Origin: Bacillus xiamenensis
GTDB lineage: Bacteria > Bacillota > Bacilli > Bacillales > Bacillaceae
Assembly: GCF_000300535.1 (NCBI RefSeq)
Contig: NZ_AMSH01000007.1
Span: 23,634-87,633 of the forward strand
DNA length: 64,000 nt
Direction of reading: 5' to 3'
Shown here one piece after another: positions 7,565-17,002 of the stretch. Both the position numbers and the translations under genes were made by a program. The notes under the pieces are model-generated. The model did no database searches and was not told where the DNA came from. It saw nothing but the letters and a program-made list of their open reading frames with translations. The number at the start of each line of letters is the position of its first letter. Position 1 is the first letter of the stretch.

Positions 7565-8407
7565 TTGAAACCTTTATACGGATTAATCGGTTACCCTGTT
7601 GGCCATTCAATGTCTCCAGATATTCATAACGCAGCATTAAAGGATGCTGGAATTGATGGGCATTATCATGGCTTTCAAGTAGAAGAACACGATCTTGCAG
7701 ATGCCGTCAGCGGCATGAAAGCCTTAGGAATCAGCGGTTTTAATGTCACTGTCCCGCACAAGGTGGAGATCATGCAGTACCTTGACAAAATTGATGTAAC
7801 AGCTGAACGCCTGCGTGCAGTCAATACTGTGCGTCTCGAAAAAGGTCAGCTTGTTGGATACAATACAGATGGAGAAGGCTTTCTTCATTCATTGCTTGAA
7901 GCTTTAGATCAGCCGTTATCAGAGCTGTCATTTCTTATGATCGGTGCTGGCGGAGCGGCAAGAGCGATTTATATGACAATGGCTGAATATGCTCCGAAAA
8001 GCTTTGACATCACCAACCGCACCATTGAAAAAGCTGAGTCATTAATTGAAAGTGCTGAAGGGAAAATCACATCAAGTGCTATCCCATTAAATCAAGCAGA
8101 AGAACGGCTCGGGAATTATGATGTCATCATCCACACAACCTCAATCGGGATGTACCCGAATGTTGAAGAAACCCCAATTTCTTTAACAAAAGCAAAGAAA
8201 ACAGCGGTCGTTTGTGATATTGTGTATAATCCAATAGAAACAAAGCTGCTTAGTGAAGCAGCCGGGTTAGGTTTGAAAACAGTAGATGGGGTTGGTATGT
8301 TTGTCGGTCAAGCGGCAAGAGCCTTTGAACTGTGGACGGGCATCACGCCTGACGCCAGAAAAATGAAGTCAATTGTCATAGAGAAACTAGGAGGAACACC
8401 ATGTTAA
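7565..8407 (+). CDS. aroE: Shikimate dehydrogenase
   Basis: 280 residues. The substrate domain carries the SMSPDIHNAA and NVTVPHK motifs (catalytic Lys), and a Rossmann domain carries GAGGAARAI. It reduces 3-dehydroshikimate to shikimate with NADPH in aromatic amino acid synthesis (the gene is called aroD in B. subtilis). TTG 7565 follows AAAGGGGGAGAG. The 3' end overlaps yqeI by seven bases, so the two are coupled. Its place inside a ribosome-assembly operon is conserved in Bacillus. Confidence 0.96.
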   Translation: MKPLYGLIGYPVGHSMSPDIHNAALKDAGIDGHYHGFQVEEHDLADAVSGMKALGISGFNVTVPHKVEIMQYLDKIDVTAERLRAVNTVRLEKGQLVGYNTDGEGFLHSLLEALDQPLSELSFLMIGAGGAARAIYMTMAEYAPKSFDITNRTIEKAESLIESAEGKITSSAIPLNQAEERLGNYDVIIHTTSIGMYPNVEETPISLTKAKKTAVVCDIVYNPIETKLLSEAAGLGLKTVDGVGMFVGQAARAFELWTGITPDARKMKSIVIEKLGGTPC

Positions 8408-8691
8408 AAGGTAAGCAAAAACGTTTTTTACGTGCACAAGCACATCATTTATCCCCTATTTTTCAAGTGGGAAAAGGCGGGGTAAATGACAATATGGTCA
8501 AGCAAATTTCCGAGGCGCTTGAAGCAAGAGAACTTTTGAAAGTGAGCGTATTGCAAAACTGCGACGAGGACAAAACAGAGGTCGCAAAAGCACTTGTAAA
8601 AGGCGCAAAGGCTGAACTCGTTCAAACGATCGGAAATGTGATTGTCCTGTACAAAGAATCTAAGGAAAATAAACAAATTAAGCTGCCGTAA
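8401..8691 (+). CDS. yqeI: YqeI, CRM-domain (YhbY-type) ribosome-associated RNA-binding protein
   Basis: A 96-residue single CRM domain: basic N-terminus ([15 protein letters not shown]), the GKGGVNDNM loop that stands for the family GxxG RNA-binding motif, and a C-terminal strand with IGNVIVLYK. YhbY of E. coli binds pre-50S particles, so a role in 23S rRNA or large-subunit maturation is expected. It starts within the end of aroE (ATG 8401) behind AGGAGG. Confidence 0.92.
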   Translation: MLKGKQKRFLRAQAHHLSPIFQVGKGGVNDNMVKQISEALEARELLKVSVLQNCDEDKTEVAKALVKGAKAELVQTIGNVIVLYKESKENKQIKLP

Positions 8692-8704
8692 AGGTGGATA
8701 TGAT

Positions 8705-9274
8705 ATGAAAAAAATAGGGTTGTTCGGCGGTACGTTTGATCCCCCGCATAACGGGCATCTGCTGATGGCAAGTGAGGTGCGTTTCCAAGTAGGTCTTGAT
8801 GAAATTTGGTTTATCCCAAATCACAAGCCTCCGCATAAAACGGGCAAAAAACGAGCAGATAGTCATCATCGCGTGAAAATGGTGGAAAAAGCGATTCAGT
8901 CAAATCCACATTTTCGAATCGAGCTTATTGAAATGGAGCGAGAGGGCCCTTCTTATACAGTAGATACCGTGGAGCTGTTAAAGAAGCATCATCCTGAAGA
9001 GGAGTTCTTTTTTATGATTGGAGCGGACATGGTCGATAATTTGCCGAAATGGCACCGAATTGATGAGTTGCTTCAGATGATCACCTTCATTGGGATGAAA
9101 AGACCAGGTTATGTAGGAAGTACGACGTATCCTCTTTTGTTTGCAGATGTTCCAGCATTTGATGTATCATCGACATTGATTAGGCAGCGAATGAAGCAGG
9201 GGAAACCTGTCGATTATTTGATCCCGAAAGCTGTTGAGCGTTATATAAAGGAGCATCATTTATATGAATCGTGA
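8705..9274 (+). CDS. nadD: Nicotinate-mononucleotide adenylyltransferase
   Basis: 189 residues, the B. subtilis length. The nucleotidyltransferase signature [12 protein letters not shown] (about 8-19) and the C-terminal SSTLIRQRM (ISSTxxR motif) are intact. It makes deamido-NAD from nicotinate mononucleotide and ATP, an essential step of NAD synthesis. ATG 8705 with AAAGGTGGAT is chosen; the longer frame is not homologous. It overlaps yqeK by 11 bases. Confidence 0.96.
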   Translation: MKKIGLFGGTFDPPHNGHLLMASEVRFQVGLDEIWFIPNHKPPHKTGKKRADSHHRVKMVEKAIQSNPHFRIELIEMEREGPSYTVDTVELLKKHHPEEEFFFMIGADMVDNLPKWHRIDELLQMITFIGMKRPGYVGSTTYPLLFADVPAFDVSSTLIRQRMKQGKPVDYLIPKAVERYIKEHHLYES

Positions 9275-9827
9275 AGAAGCATTAAACTGTGTCAAAGAAC
9301 AGTTAACTGAGCATAGGTATACACATACACTTGGGGTCATGGATACAGCCATTTCATTAGCGGAACGATTTGGTGCAGATGTGAAAAAAGCAGAGATGGC
9401 CGCTATTTTTCATGATTATGCCAAATTCAGACCAAAGGAAGAAATGAAGGGCATCATCCAGCAGGAGCAGATGAACCCTTTATTGCTTGATTATTCCCCC
9501 GAGCTTTGGCATGCCCCCGTCGGTGCATATTTGGTCAAAAAAGAAGCTGGAATTGACGACCAGGACATCTTAACTGCGATTGAATTTCATACGTCCGGCA
9601 GACCAAACATGACATTGCTTGAAAAAGTCATTTATGTTGCTGACTATATAGAGCCAGGACGTCATTTTCCTGGTGTAGAAGAAGTAAGAGAGTTAGCAGA
9701 GCATGATTTGGATCTTGCCCTGATTCAAGCATTAAAAAACACAATCAGCTTTTTAATGAAAAAGAATCAGCCAATCTTTCCAGATACACTTGCTACTTAT
9801 AACTCGCTTGTGCATAAGAACAACTAA
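9264..9827 (+). CDS. yqeK: YqeK, HD-domain nucleotide hydrolase
   Basis: 187 residues with an HD-domain core: [12 protein letters not shown] supplies the first histidine, AAIFHDYAK the central HD pair, and [16 protein letters not shown] and YVADYIEP further metal ligands. YqeK proteins of Firmicutes were characterised as symmetrical Ap4A hydrolases that yield two ADP; the assignment here is by homology. ATG 9264 lies in the end of nadD with AAAGGAG before it. Confidence 0.93.
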   Translation: MNREEALNCVKEQLTEHRYTHTLGVMDTAISLAERFGADVKKAEMAAIFHDYAKFRPKEEMKGIIQQEQMNPLLLDYSPELWHAPVGAYLVKKEAGIDDQDILTAIEFHTSGRPNMTLLEKVIYVADYIEPGRHFPGVEEVRELAEHDLDLALIQALKNTISFLMKKNQPIFPDTLATYNSLVHKNN

Positions 9828-9839
9828 GGAGGAATTTTG

Positions 9840-10196
9840 ATGGATGCATCATCAATTTTAAACATCGCAGCAGGAGCATGCGATGATAAGCGGGCAGAGG
9901 ACATTATTGCCCTGAATATGCAAGGAATCTCACTTGTTGCAGATTATTTTCTCATTTGTCACGGGAATTCTGACAAACAAGTCCAGGCCATTGCAAGAGA
10001 AGTAAAACATCTTGCAGAAGAAGGCGGCATCGAAGTCAAAAAGATGGAAGGCTTTGATGAGGCAAGATGGGTATTGATTGATTTAGGAGATGTCATTGCT
10101 CATGTGTTCCACAAGGAAGAAAGAGGATACTATAACCTAGAAAAGTTATGGGGAGATGCGCCGAGAGAAACGCTTTCACTTGGCATTAATTCATGA
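9840..10196 (+). CDS. rsfS: Ribosomal silencing factor RsfS
   Basis: 118 residues, RsfS/YbeB (Iojap) family: KRAEDIIALNMQGISLVADYF and the conserved GNSDKQVQAIA, with FDEARWVLIDLGDVIAHVFH at the ribosome-protein-contact face. RsfS binds uL14 and blocks 30S-50S joining during starvation. ATG 9840 lies seven bases after AAGGAGG; a TTG three bases upstream is also in frame. The stop overlaps yqeM in ATGA. Confidence 0.96.
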   Translation: MDASSILNIAAGACDDKRAEDIIALNMQGISLVADYFLICHGNSDKQVQAIAREVKHLAEEGGIEVKKMEGFDEARWVLIDLGDVIAHVFHKEERGYYNLEKLWGDAPRETLSLGINS

Positions 10197-10936
10197 TTTA
10201 TCAAGGGTTTGCAGGTGTGTATGATGAGCTCATGACACATGCACCTTATGATGAATGGGTTCAGTGGATACAGCAGTATATCAAGCCGAATAGTACCATC
10301 ATTGATGTAGGCTGTGGAACTGGAGAGATATCTCTGCGGTTAGCTGAAAAAGGCCACATGGTTACAGGAATTGACTTAAGCGAAGAGATGCTGGCATTTG
10401 CGCAGCAAAAAGCACAGGCTCACAAGCAGTCGATTCAATTTTTACATCAGGATATGAGAGAGCTTACGGGCTTTGAACAAGCCTTTCAAGCAGCGGTTAT
10501 TTGCTGTGATTCATTGAACTACTTAAAAAACGAAAATGACGTCAAAAAAACCTTTAAAAACATGTTTCAGCTTTTAGAGGCAGGTGGGGTTTTACTCTTT
10601 GACGTTCATACCCCTTATAAAATGGAAGAGGTATTCCCTGGCTCTACCTTCGCAGATCAAGATGAAGAGATCAGCTACATTTGGCAGAGTGATAAAGGGG
10701 ATGCCATGTATTCGGTCATTCATGATTTAAGTTTTTTTGTAAAGGACGGAGACGTGTATCAGCGTTATGATGAGACGCATGAACAGCGTACATTTCCATT
10801 TGAGACTTATGCAGCGTTTCTTGAGTCAGCTGGCTTTGAAAAGATTGAAGTGACTGCTGATTTTACAAATGAAGCACCTCAGGAATTCGCCGAAAGATAT
10901 TTTATTTCGGCTAAGAAACCAAAAACCATCGTTTAG
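10193..10936 (+). CDS. yqeM: YqeM, SAM-dependent methyltransferase
   Basis: 247 residues of class I methyltransferase fold. Motif I is IDVGCGTGEISLRLA (about 39-53), followed by an acidic GIDLSEEML motif II and a CCDSLNYL post-motif. The substrate is unknown. It is the last gene of the yqeG operon, starting in the ATGA overlap with rsfS, and is followed at once by a bidirectional terminator shared with comER. Confidence 0.9.
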   Translation: MIYQGFAGVYDELMTHAPYDEWVQWIQQYIKPNSTIIDVGCGTGEISLRLAEKGHMVTGIDLSEEMLAFAQQKAQAHKQSIQFLHQDMRELTGFEQAFQAAVICCDSLNYLKNENDVKKTFKNMFQLLEAGGVLLFDVHTPYKMEEVFPGSTFADQDEEISYIWQSDKGDAMYSVIHDLSFFVKDGDVYQRYDETHEQRTFPFETYAAFLESAGFEKIEVTADFTNEAPQEFAERYFISAKKPKTIV

Positions 10937-10953
10937 TGGAACGATGGTTTTTT
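10921..10953. terminator. Bidirectional terminator yqeM / comER
   Basis: A 12-pair stem (AAAAACCATCGT-type arm against ACGATGGTTTTTT) around an eight-base loop, flanked by A and T tracts on both sides. Confidence 0.9.
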
Positions 10954-10984
10954 AAAACCCTTTTTTCGTTTGTTGCAAAGGTCA

Positions 10985-11833
10985 CTAATTTCTGCGATCA
11001 TCAGTAAACACACTTGGCGGGTATTGATGCGCAACCGCTTCAAGATCTTCATCGAACTTTTCATGGGTGTTTTGAAAAAGCCGGTGAAACATATCTTGAA
11101 CACCTGCTTCAAGTGCTTTAATGCCCTCACCTGTGACGCCGCCTTTCACACACACTTTGTCCTGCAGGGCCGGAAGGGTATACACTCTTTTTTCAATCAA
11201 ACGGCCAAGTCCTACAAGCATGTCTTCTGATAAGGTGGTGGCTTCCTCTTTTGAAATATCCGTTTCTTCAACAGCGGCTTCAATCATTTTCTGAACAAGA
11301 AAGCTAATAAAGGCAGGACCGCAGCTGACAATATCTGAGGCTGCCCGTGTGATTGAATGATGAATTTCGATTGGTGTTGAAATGCGGCAAGCGAGTTGTC
11401 TGAGCGCTGCTTTTGTCGTGACATTGCATGATGAACCAAATGTTAAAAGTGATGCGCCTGATAACGCGCGGTTGGTGATGCTTGGGATCAGTCTGGCTGT
11501 TTGACAAGGAACAATGTCTTGAAGCTGTTCAGGATGAACCGGACTTGTAATGATGACAATGGTTTGCTGTTCTTTTAAAAGTGGGCTCAGTTCTTTTAAA
11601 AGCGGATAAATATCAAGTGGTTTGACACAAACAAAGATGAAATCTTTATCTGTTACAGCTCCTGAAAGCTGTTTCGTCACTTCGACCTCTGGGTGATTCT
11701 TTTTTATATTGAACGCTTTTTCGATGGTCCGATTTGTAATGGTGATGGATGAGGGATTGACTGCCTTCGATTCAATAAATGCCTCAGTAAGTATGGTACC
11801 CATGTTTCCTGTACCGATTAACCCGATATTCAA
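10985..11833 (-). CDS. comER: ComER, pyrroline-5-carboxylate reductase-like protein
   Basis: 282 residues of ProC-family fold. An N-terminal Rossmann motif GLIGTGNMG (about 3-11) is followed by the dimer domain with CGPAFISFLVQKM and a ProC-like GEGIKALEAG loop. In B. subtilis comER is read opposite to the comE operon, is dispensable for competence and has been linked to sporulation or biofilm timing. TTG 11833 follows AAGGAGGG; the 30 upstream codons of the open frame are non-homologous. It is divergent from comEA with 90 bases between, holding both promoters. Confidence 0.9.
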   Translation of the reverse strand: MNIGLIGTGNMGTILTEAFIESKAVNPSSITITNRTIEKAFNIKKNHPEVEVTKQLSGAVTDKDFIFVCVKPLDIYPLLKELSPLLKEQQTIVIITSPVHPEQLQDIVPCQTARLIPSITNRALSGASLLTFGSSCNVTTKAALRQLACRISTPIEIHHSITRAASDIVSCGPAFISFLVQKMIEAAVEETDISKEEATTLSEDMLVGLGRLIEKRVYTLPALQDKVCVKGGVTGEGIKALEAGVQDMFHRLFQNTHEKFDEDLEAVAHQYPPSVFTDDRRN

Positions 11834-11923
11834 ACGTTCTCCCTCCTTAGACGCATAGGATCTGTTATCTTCTAAACAGTATGTGAAGCAGTAGGAAAAT
11901 ATGATTGAAAGAAGCGTGAGCAA

Positions 11924-12565
11924 GTGAAAGGACTCATTCTATTGAAAAAATACAGACTCTATGTCGCAGCGGCAATTATTATCGCTGCCATCATCAGCTT
12001 TTTATTTTTAGCAGGAAAAAAAGAAAACAGCGCTGAGCCGAGTGTGTTGAAGGAAACAAAAGACATGTCAATCACATTAGAAGACAAGCAGGAGAGTGCA
12101 GAAAATGAGTCATCATCCATTGTAGTGGAGGTGAAAGGAGCTGTAAGAAAACCGGGTGTATATTCGTTTCGACCTGAGGATCGGGTTGAAGATGCGATTA
12201 AAAGAGCAGAAGGCTTTACTCGTAAGGCGGATACGTTTGACATCAATCAAGCCGCAAAATTACAGGACAGTATGATGATTTATGTACGAAAGCAGGGAGA
12301 AGAAGGCAGGCAAATGCAGCCGGCAGCAGCAGACACTTCATCAGGAAATTCATCAAAAAATGAAATGAGTCAAGTTGTGAATGTGAATCAAGCTGATGCA
12401 GCGGAGTTGCAGACCATTAATGGGATAGGTCCAGCCAAAGCAGAAGCCATCATTGCGTATAGAGAAGAACATGGAGAATTTCAACAAATTGAAGATTTGC
12501 GGAACATTTCGGGTTTTGGCGAGAAGACCATCGAACGGCTGAAAAATCAACTGACGGTCAAGTAG
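11924..12565 (+). CDS. comEA: ComEA, membrane DNA receptor for transformation
   Basis: 213 residues. A single N-terminal membrane anchor (about 10-31) is followed by a charged linker, a SLBB-type beta domain (about 65-115, VVEVKGAVRKPGVY) and a C-terminal tandem helix-hairpin-helix (about 150-213, NGIGPAKAEAIIAYR and SGFGEKTIERLK) that binds double-stranded DNA. It delivers DNA to the ComEC channel. The start is uncertain: GTG 11924 has only a weak purine-rich site, and TTG 11942 is an alternative six codons in. I saw no clear ComK box pair in the short upstream gap. Confidence 0.92.
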   Translation: MKGLILLKKYRLYVAAAIIIAAIISFLFLAGKKENSAEPSVLKETKDMSITLEDKQESAENESSSIVVEVKGAVRKPGVYSFRPEDRVEDAIKRAEGFTRKADTFDINQAAKLQDSMMIYVRKQGEEGRQMQPAAADTSSGNSSKNEMSQVVNVNQADAAELQTINGIGPAKAEAIIAYREEHGEFQQIEDLRNISGFGEKTIERLKNQLTVK

Positions 12566-12630
12566 AATTGACGGTATAGAAGAAAGGCATGTACACTTAA
12601 TACCATACATCATTCTGGAGGGATCAGCTC

Positions 12631-13200
12631 GTGGAGAGAATTTCATGGAATCAATATTTTATGGCGCAAAGCCATTTGCTTGCTTTGCGAAGCACCTGTG
12701 AGCGGTTAGCTGTCGGGGCCACCATCGTAAGAGATAAGCGCATCATTGCAGGAGGATACAATGGCTCCATTGCCGGTGATGTGCACTGTGCAGATGTAGG
12801 ATGCTATGTGATAGATCATCACTGCGTTCGCACAATTCATGCGGAGATGAACGCCATTTTGCAATGTGCCAAATTTGGTGCACCAACGGCAGATGCTGAA
12901 ATCTATGTGACGCACTTTCCTTGTTTGCAGTGCTGTAAAGCGATTATTCAAGCAGGTATTCGAACAGTGTATTATGCGAAGGATTATAAAAATCATCCTT
13001 ATGCTGTCGATTTATTCGAGCAGGCCGGAGTTCAAACGGAACAGGTTGAACTAGATGAAATGATCATTGACTTAAAAAACCAAGAAAAATTAGCCTTTGT
13101 TGCGGATTTAATTGGCAAACTAAGTGAATCAGGACTTAGTGAAACAGAAATTCGACAAATGCATGAAAAGGCGAATCAATTATTTACTTCCTATGTTTAA
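12631..13200 (+). CDS. comEB: ComEB, dCMP deaminase
   Basis: 189 residues of the deoxycytidylate deaminase family. His70-Ala-Glu72 is the zinc and proton-shuttle motif, and Pro97-Cys98 with Cys101 complete the zinc site. It makes dUMP for thymidylate synthesis. It sits in the comE operon, although in B. subtilis it is not required for transformation. GTG 12631 follows GGAGGG. Its last codons overlap the comEC start, giving coupling. Confidence 0.95.
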   Translation: MERISWNQYFMAQSHLLALRSTCERLAVGATIVRDKRIIAGGYNGSIAGDVHCADVGCYVIDHHCVRTIHAEMNAILQCAKFGAPTADAEIYVTHFPCLQCCKAIIQAGIRTVYYAKDYKNHPYAVDLFEQAGVQTEQVELDEMIIDLKNQEKLAFVADLIGKLSESGLSETEIRQMHEKANQLFTSYV

Positions 13201-15520
13201 GTATTTGCCGTTCGGGGCGATTTCAGCAGCTGCTGGAATTGCTCTGGCCGCATGTCATCTTCATGTGTATTTTTTTCTTTTTCTTCTTGTTTTTCTCCTA
13301 ATCAGCTTGCTCAAAAAAACACCCCAGCTTTTTCTAATCGTTAGCTTGTGTGGAACGATTTATACACTCATGTTTATGGTTCATCAGTCTCTTGAAGCGA
13401 ATCATACCGCACAAGAAAAATCATTTTCTGGTTCAGTAGTGATTGAAAGCATTCCGAAAATAGATGGCAATCGTTTTTCAGCAACTGTTTCAACAGAAGA
13501 TGAGCGATTAGCCGCTTTTTATACAATTCAAACGGAGTATGAAAAAGATGCGCTAAATAGCGTGGTGCCGGGAATGAGCTGTCATATGTCAGGTGATGTT
13601 CGATTACCTAAACACGCCACCATACCTAACGGGTTTCAATATGATCAATTTCTAAAAACAAAAGGCATTGATGCTGTTTTCTTGCCAAAGTCTATTAAAA
13701 GCTGCACAAAACATGACAGCCCTTCACATGTGCTCTCGGTCTTAAGACAGAAAGGGCTAAGATTTCTTGAAAACCTTGTTCCTAACAGCTCTGTAGGAAT
13801 TGTACAGGCGCTCATTTTTGGAGACCGTGAATTGATTGATCCTGACACATTAAGAGATTATCAAATGCTTGGCATCATTCACTTATTAGCCATCTCAGGA
13901 CTTCATGTTCAAACGCTGCTCGCCTGCCTGTTTTGGTGTTTGCTCCGCGTTGGCGTGACAAGAGAGACAGCGCGTATTCTGTTATTATGCTTTCTTCCGG
14001 TTTATGCTTGTTTGACAGGTGCTGCGCCGTCCGTTTTGAGAGCTTGTCTCATGGCAGGGATCTATTTGGTCATCACAAGCCTGCCAAAAGAAATGAAACA
14101 GCCTTCTGCGGTGGTCTTAAGCGTGCCATTTTTGCTTTTATTGGCTATTCAGCCACTTTATTTATTTGATGTCGGTTTTCAGCTTTCATTTGTGGTGACA
14201 TTTTTCATTTTATTATCCACAAGAATTTTATCAAAAGCGAAAAGTTCGGTGATGCAGTTATTCCTCATTTCCTTTATTGCACAGCTTGCCTCACTTCCTG
14301 TTCTTTTATATTACTTTCAGCAATTTTCCTTGCTGAGTGTTCCTTTGAATATGATTTTTGTGCCTTTTTATACAATCGTTGTCATGCCTCTGTCTTTACT
14401 CTTTTTCCTTTTGTCTTTGATTTATCTTCCGCTTGGTCAAACTTTGTTTCAGCTGCTTGATTCGGTGATCCGGTTTAGTCATCAGCTGTCAGCGCATATG
14501 GCTTCTTATGATGGTCTCACCCTGATCTTTATGAAATCTACTTGGTGGCACGTTCTCCTAGAGGTTTCCTCTATTATTTTTCTATTATTTGTGCTTGAAT
14601 GTAAAACTTCCATCAAATCTTATGCTGTGCCGCTTCTTTTTCTCATTGGTGCACTCGGTGTACACTATTTCACTCCAAACTTTCTTCAAAAAGGAGAGGT
14701 CACGATGCTGGATGTAGGGCAAGGGGATAGTTTGTTTATTCAGCTCCCTTATCGAGCGGGGCATATATTAATAGACACAGGAGGCAGACTTTCTTTTAAA
14801 GAAGAGCCGTGGAAAAAAAGACGAAAAGTATCTACGATCGGTGATCAAACGCTTATCCCGTTCTTGCATGCAAAAGGAATAGCAAAACTTGATCTTCTCA
14901 TTCTCACACATGCCGATCAAGACCATATGGGAGAAGCGATGCGGTTAATGAAGCGAAATAAAGTAAAGCGGCTTGCAGTTCCAAAAGGCTTTGCCCGAAG
15001 TCCGGAAGATGCAAAGCTGTTAGCGGAAGCGGCTGATCAAGGGATACCTGTTGATGAATTAGAGAGAGGAGATCAGCTGAGGATTGGAGGACAAGTAATG
15101 GAGGTTCTTCATCCGGCAAATGATCGGGTGACGAGTAAAAATAATGATTCACTTGTTCTCGCCCTTACTCTTGGCGGAAAGCGTTTTATATTCACGGGTG
15201 ATCTTGAACAAGAAGGGGAACGAGAAATCATAAAAGCGTATCCCCAGCTGCGAGCAGATGTCTTGAAGGTTGCCCATCACGGGAGTAAAGGCTCAACAAG
15301 TGAAGAATGGCTTCAGCAATTGAAGCCGTCATTTGCACTGATTTCAGCAGGTGAACGAAATCGGTATCAGCATCCTCATCAAGAAGTCTTGAAAAAACTC
15401 AACGATCATCAAACAAAGGTGTATCGTACAGATATCGCTGGAAGTGTGACCTATGAATTTCTTGAAGAGGATGGAACATTTTACGCTCATCCTCCATATG
15501 ATATCTTACAAAATCAATAA
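13163..15520 (+). CDS. comEC: ComEC, DNA-uptake channel protein
   Basis: About 785 residues. N-terminal membrane helices and an OB-like extracellular domain (about 60-190) lead to the multi-helix Competence domain (about 200-500) with HLLAISGLHV. A C-terminal metallo-beta-lactamase-like domain (about 515-775) keeps MLDVGQGDS, THADQDHMG and VAHHGSKGS. It forms the channel passing one DNA strand into the cell; the nuclease-like domain may degrade the other strand. The start is uncertain: ATG 13163 (inside comEB) or ATG 13193, neither with a strong ribosome site, so translation is probably coupled to comEB. Confidence 0.95.
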   Translation: MKRRINYLLPMFKYLPFGAISAAAGIALAACHLHVYFFLFLLVFLLISLLKKTPQLFLIVSLCGTIYTLMFMVHQSLEANHTAQEKSFSGSVVIESIPKIDGNRFSATVSTEDERLAAFYTIQTEYEKDALNSVVPGMSCHMSGDVRLPKHATIPNGFQYDQFLKTKGIDAVFLPKSIKSCTKHDSPSHVLSVLRQKGLRFLENLVPNSSVGIVQALIFGDRELIDPDTLRDYQMLGIIHLLAISGLHVQTLLACLFWCLLRVGVTRETARILLLCFLPVYACLTGAAPSVLRACLMAGIYLVITSLPKEMKQPSAVVLSVPFLLLLAIQPLYLFDVGFQLSFVVTFFILLSTRILSKAKSSVMQLFLISFIAQLASLPVLLYYFQQFSLLSVPLNMIFVPFYTIVVMPLSLLFFLLSLIYLPLGQTLFQLLDSVIRFSHQLSAHMASYDGLTLIFMKSTWWHVLLEVSSIIFLLFVLECKTSIKSYAVPLLFLIGALGVHYFTPNFLQKGEVTMLDVGQGDSLFIQLPYRAGHILIDTGGRLSFKEEPWKKRRKVSTIGDQTLIPFLHAKGIAKLDLLILTHADQDHMGEAMRLMKRNKVKRLAVPKGFARSPEDAKLLAEAADQGIPVDELERGDQLRIGGQVMEVLHPANDRVTSKNNDSLVLALTLGGKRFIFTGDLEQEGEREIIKAYPQLRADVLKVAHHGSKGSTSEEWLQQLKPSFALISAGERNRYQHPHQEVLKKLNDHQTKVYRTDIAGSVTYEFLEEDGTFYAHPPYDILQNQ

Positions 15521-15541
15521 AAAAACTGCCAAAACGGCAGT
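15517..15541 (-). terminator. Terminator of yqzM
   Basis: Six-pair stem (ACTGCC / GGCAGT) with five-base loop. The T-run lies on the minus strand, so it ends the yqzM transcript; it overlaps the comEC stop. Confidence 0.7.
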
Positions 15542-15559
15542 CATCTTGCATTCATGTAG

Positions 15560-15694
15560 TTAAGATCCAACAAGGTGTATAACTGTTGCCAAAATAAACA
15601 TTGAGGCGAAAAATCCGAATGTGACGATAAAACCAACAGCTGAGTCGGTCACATCATTCCGCTTGCTTTGAACATTCTTTTCAAATTCATTCAT
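15560..15694 (-). CDS. yqzM: YqzM, small membrane protein
   Basis: A 44-residue protein (MNEFEKNVQSKRNDVTDSA start) with one hydrophobic segment (about 20-41, FIVTFGFFASMFILATVIHL). It has the same length and place, opposite to comEC and holA, as B. subtilis yqzM. ATG 15694 is six bases from GGAGGG; the ATG two codons earlier touches that site. B. subtilis YqzM has been reported to affect DNA uptake; I infer nothing further. Confidence 0.88.
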   Translation of the reverse strand: MNEFEKNVQSKRNDVTDSAVGFIVTFGFFASMFILATVIHLVGS

Positions 15695-15932
15695 TTTCAT
15701 CCCTCCTGGCTAATTTTAGTATACTTGAACTCATTTGGAATTGCTAGAAGGCAAAGTAACCGTTTTCCATTTTCATGATCATTTTGTGAATATCGTCTGA
15801 CTGTGAGCTGACCCGGGAGCTTACGTGAGACGTTTACTATAAATGAGGAGGCGGCACTTTCAGCTTCCTCTTTACTAATGTCTCCACACACTTTAGGATA
15901 GAGGAGGAAGTGAAAGAGAGGGATTCGAGCGA

Positions 15933-16952
15933 ATGGTCTTTGAGATATGGAACAATTTTAAAAAAGGGGATATCCATCCCGTTTATTGCTTATATGGAAA
16001 AGAAACATACTTATTGCAAGAGACAGCTGCTAAATTGAGACAAGCTGTGGTCGACGAAGAAACGAAGGATTTTAACTACTCGGTTTTTGATATGGAAGAG
16101 GTGCCGCTTGAGCAGGCTGTGACGGACGCCGAAACATTTCCGTTTATGGGAGAACGACGTCTTGTGGTGATCAAGAATCCTTATTTTCTGACAGCAGAAA
16201 AGAAAAAGGAAAAAATAGAGCATCAGCTTTCTGTATTAGAAGCTTATTTAGAAAAGCCAGCTCCTTACACCATTCTTGTCTTATTAGCACCTTATGAAAA
16301 ACTGGATGAACGTAAGAAAATCACGAAATTACTGAAAAAGAAAGCAGCTGTGGTCGAGGCGAAAGAGTTAAATCCTAAAGAAACGACTGATTTTACCATC
16401 ACATTGGTGAAAACAGAAGGAAAAACAATCACAGCCGAAGCGGCAGAACAGCTTGTGATGTTATGTGGTGGAAGTCTGTCCTCCCTTTTCCAAGAGGTCC
16501 GGAAGCTCAGTACATATATTGGAGAGCGGGAGGAAATTGAGCTGGCTGATGTCAATCAGCTCGTTGCACGAAGTCTGGAGCAGAATATTTTCGAACTGAT
16601 CAACCAAATCGTGAACAGGCGCCGTTCTGAAGCTATGCAAATGTTTTATGACCTCCTAAAGCAAAATGAGGAACCCATCAAAATATTGGCACTCATTTCA
16701 AATCAATTTCGATTAATTCTGCAAACGAAGTACTTTGCTCAGCAGGGATATGGGCAAAAACAAATTGCGTCAAACCTGAAAGTCCATCCATTCCGGGTCA
16801 AACTCGCTATGGATCAAGCGAGTTTGTTTTCAGAAGAAGAGCTCAAGCGCATCGTCAAAGAGCTTTCCACGATTGATTATGAAATGAAAACGGGCAAAAA
16901 GGACAAGCAGCTGTTATTAGAATTGTTCCTGCTTCGCTTATTAGGGGCATGA
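15933..16952 (+). CDS. holA: DNA polymerase III delta subunit
   Basis: 339 residues (YqeN). AAA+ clamp-loader fold: N-terminal domain with YCLYGKETYLLQE, a degenerate P-loop and no Walker B activity. The central region has LSSLFQEVRKLSTYIG, and the C-terminal collar ends QLLLELFLLRLL. It opens the beta clamp within the clamp loader. ATG 15933 follows AGAGAGGGA. It is a single gene, bounded downstream by a terminator shared with rpsT. Confidence 0.94.
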   Translation: MVFEIWNNFKKGDIHPVYCLYGKETYLLQETAAKLRQAVVDEETKDFNYSVFDMEEVPLEQAVTDAETFPFMGERRLVVIKNPYFLTAEKKKEKIEHQLSVLEAYLEKPAPYTILVLLAPYEKLDERKKITKLLKKKAAVVEAKELNPKETTDFTITLVKTEGKTITAEAAEQLVMLCGGSLSSLFQEVRKLSTYIGEREEIELADVNQLVARSLEQNIFELINQIVNRRRSEAMQMFYDLLKQNEEPIKILALISNQFRLILQTKYFAQQGYGQKQIASNLKVHPFRVKLAMDQASLFSEEELKRIVKELSTIDYEMKTGKKDKQLLLELFLLRLLGA

Positions 16953-16959
16953 GAATATA

Positions 16960-16993
16960 AAAAAACGACCTTCTGAAAAGAGGGTCGTTTTTG
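16960..16993. terminator. Bidirectional terminator holA / rpsT
   Basis: Ten-pair stem AAAAACGACC / GGTCGTTTTT with two further pairs inside, and T tracts in both directions. Confidence 0.9.
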
Positions 16994-17002
16994 TTTAGAT
17001 GT

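Noticed and set aside
11850..11923. Possible ComK box (AAAA-N5-TTGA) before comEA
   Set aside because: Only one degraded half-site could be found, and ComK binds paired AAAA-N5-TTTT boxes; not enough to call.
15697..15891. 64-codon minus-strand frame between yqzM and holA
   Set aside because: No recognisable family, no good ribosome site, and it overlaps the yqzM ribosome binding region; B. subtilis has no gene there.
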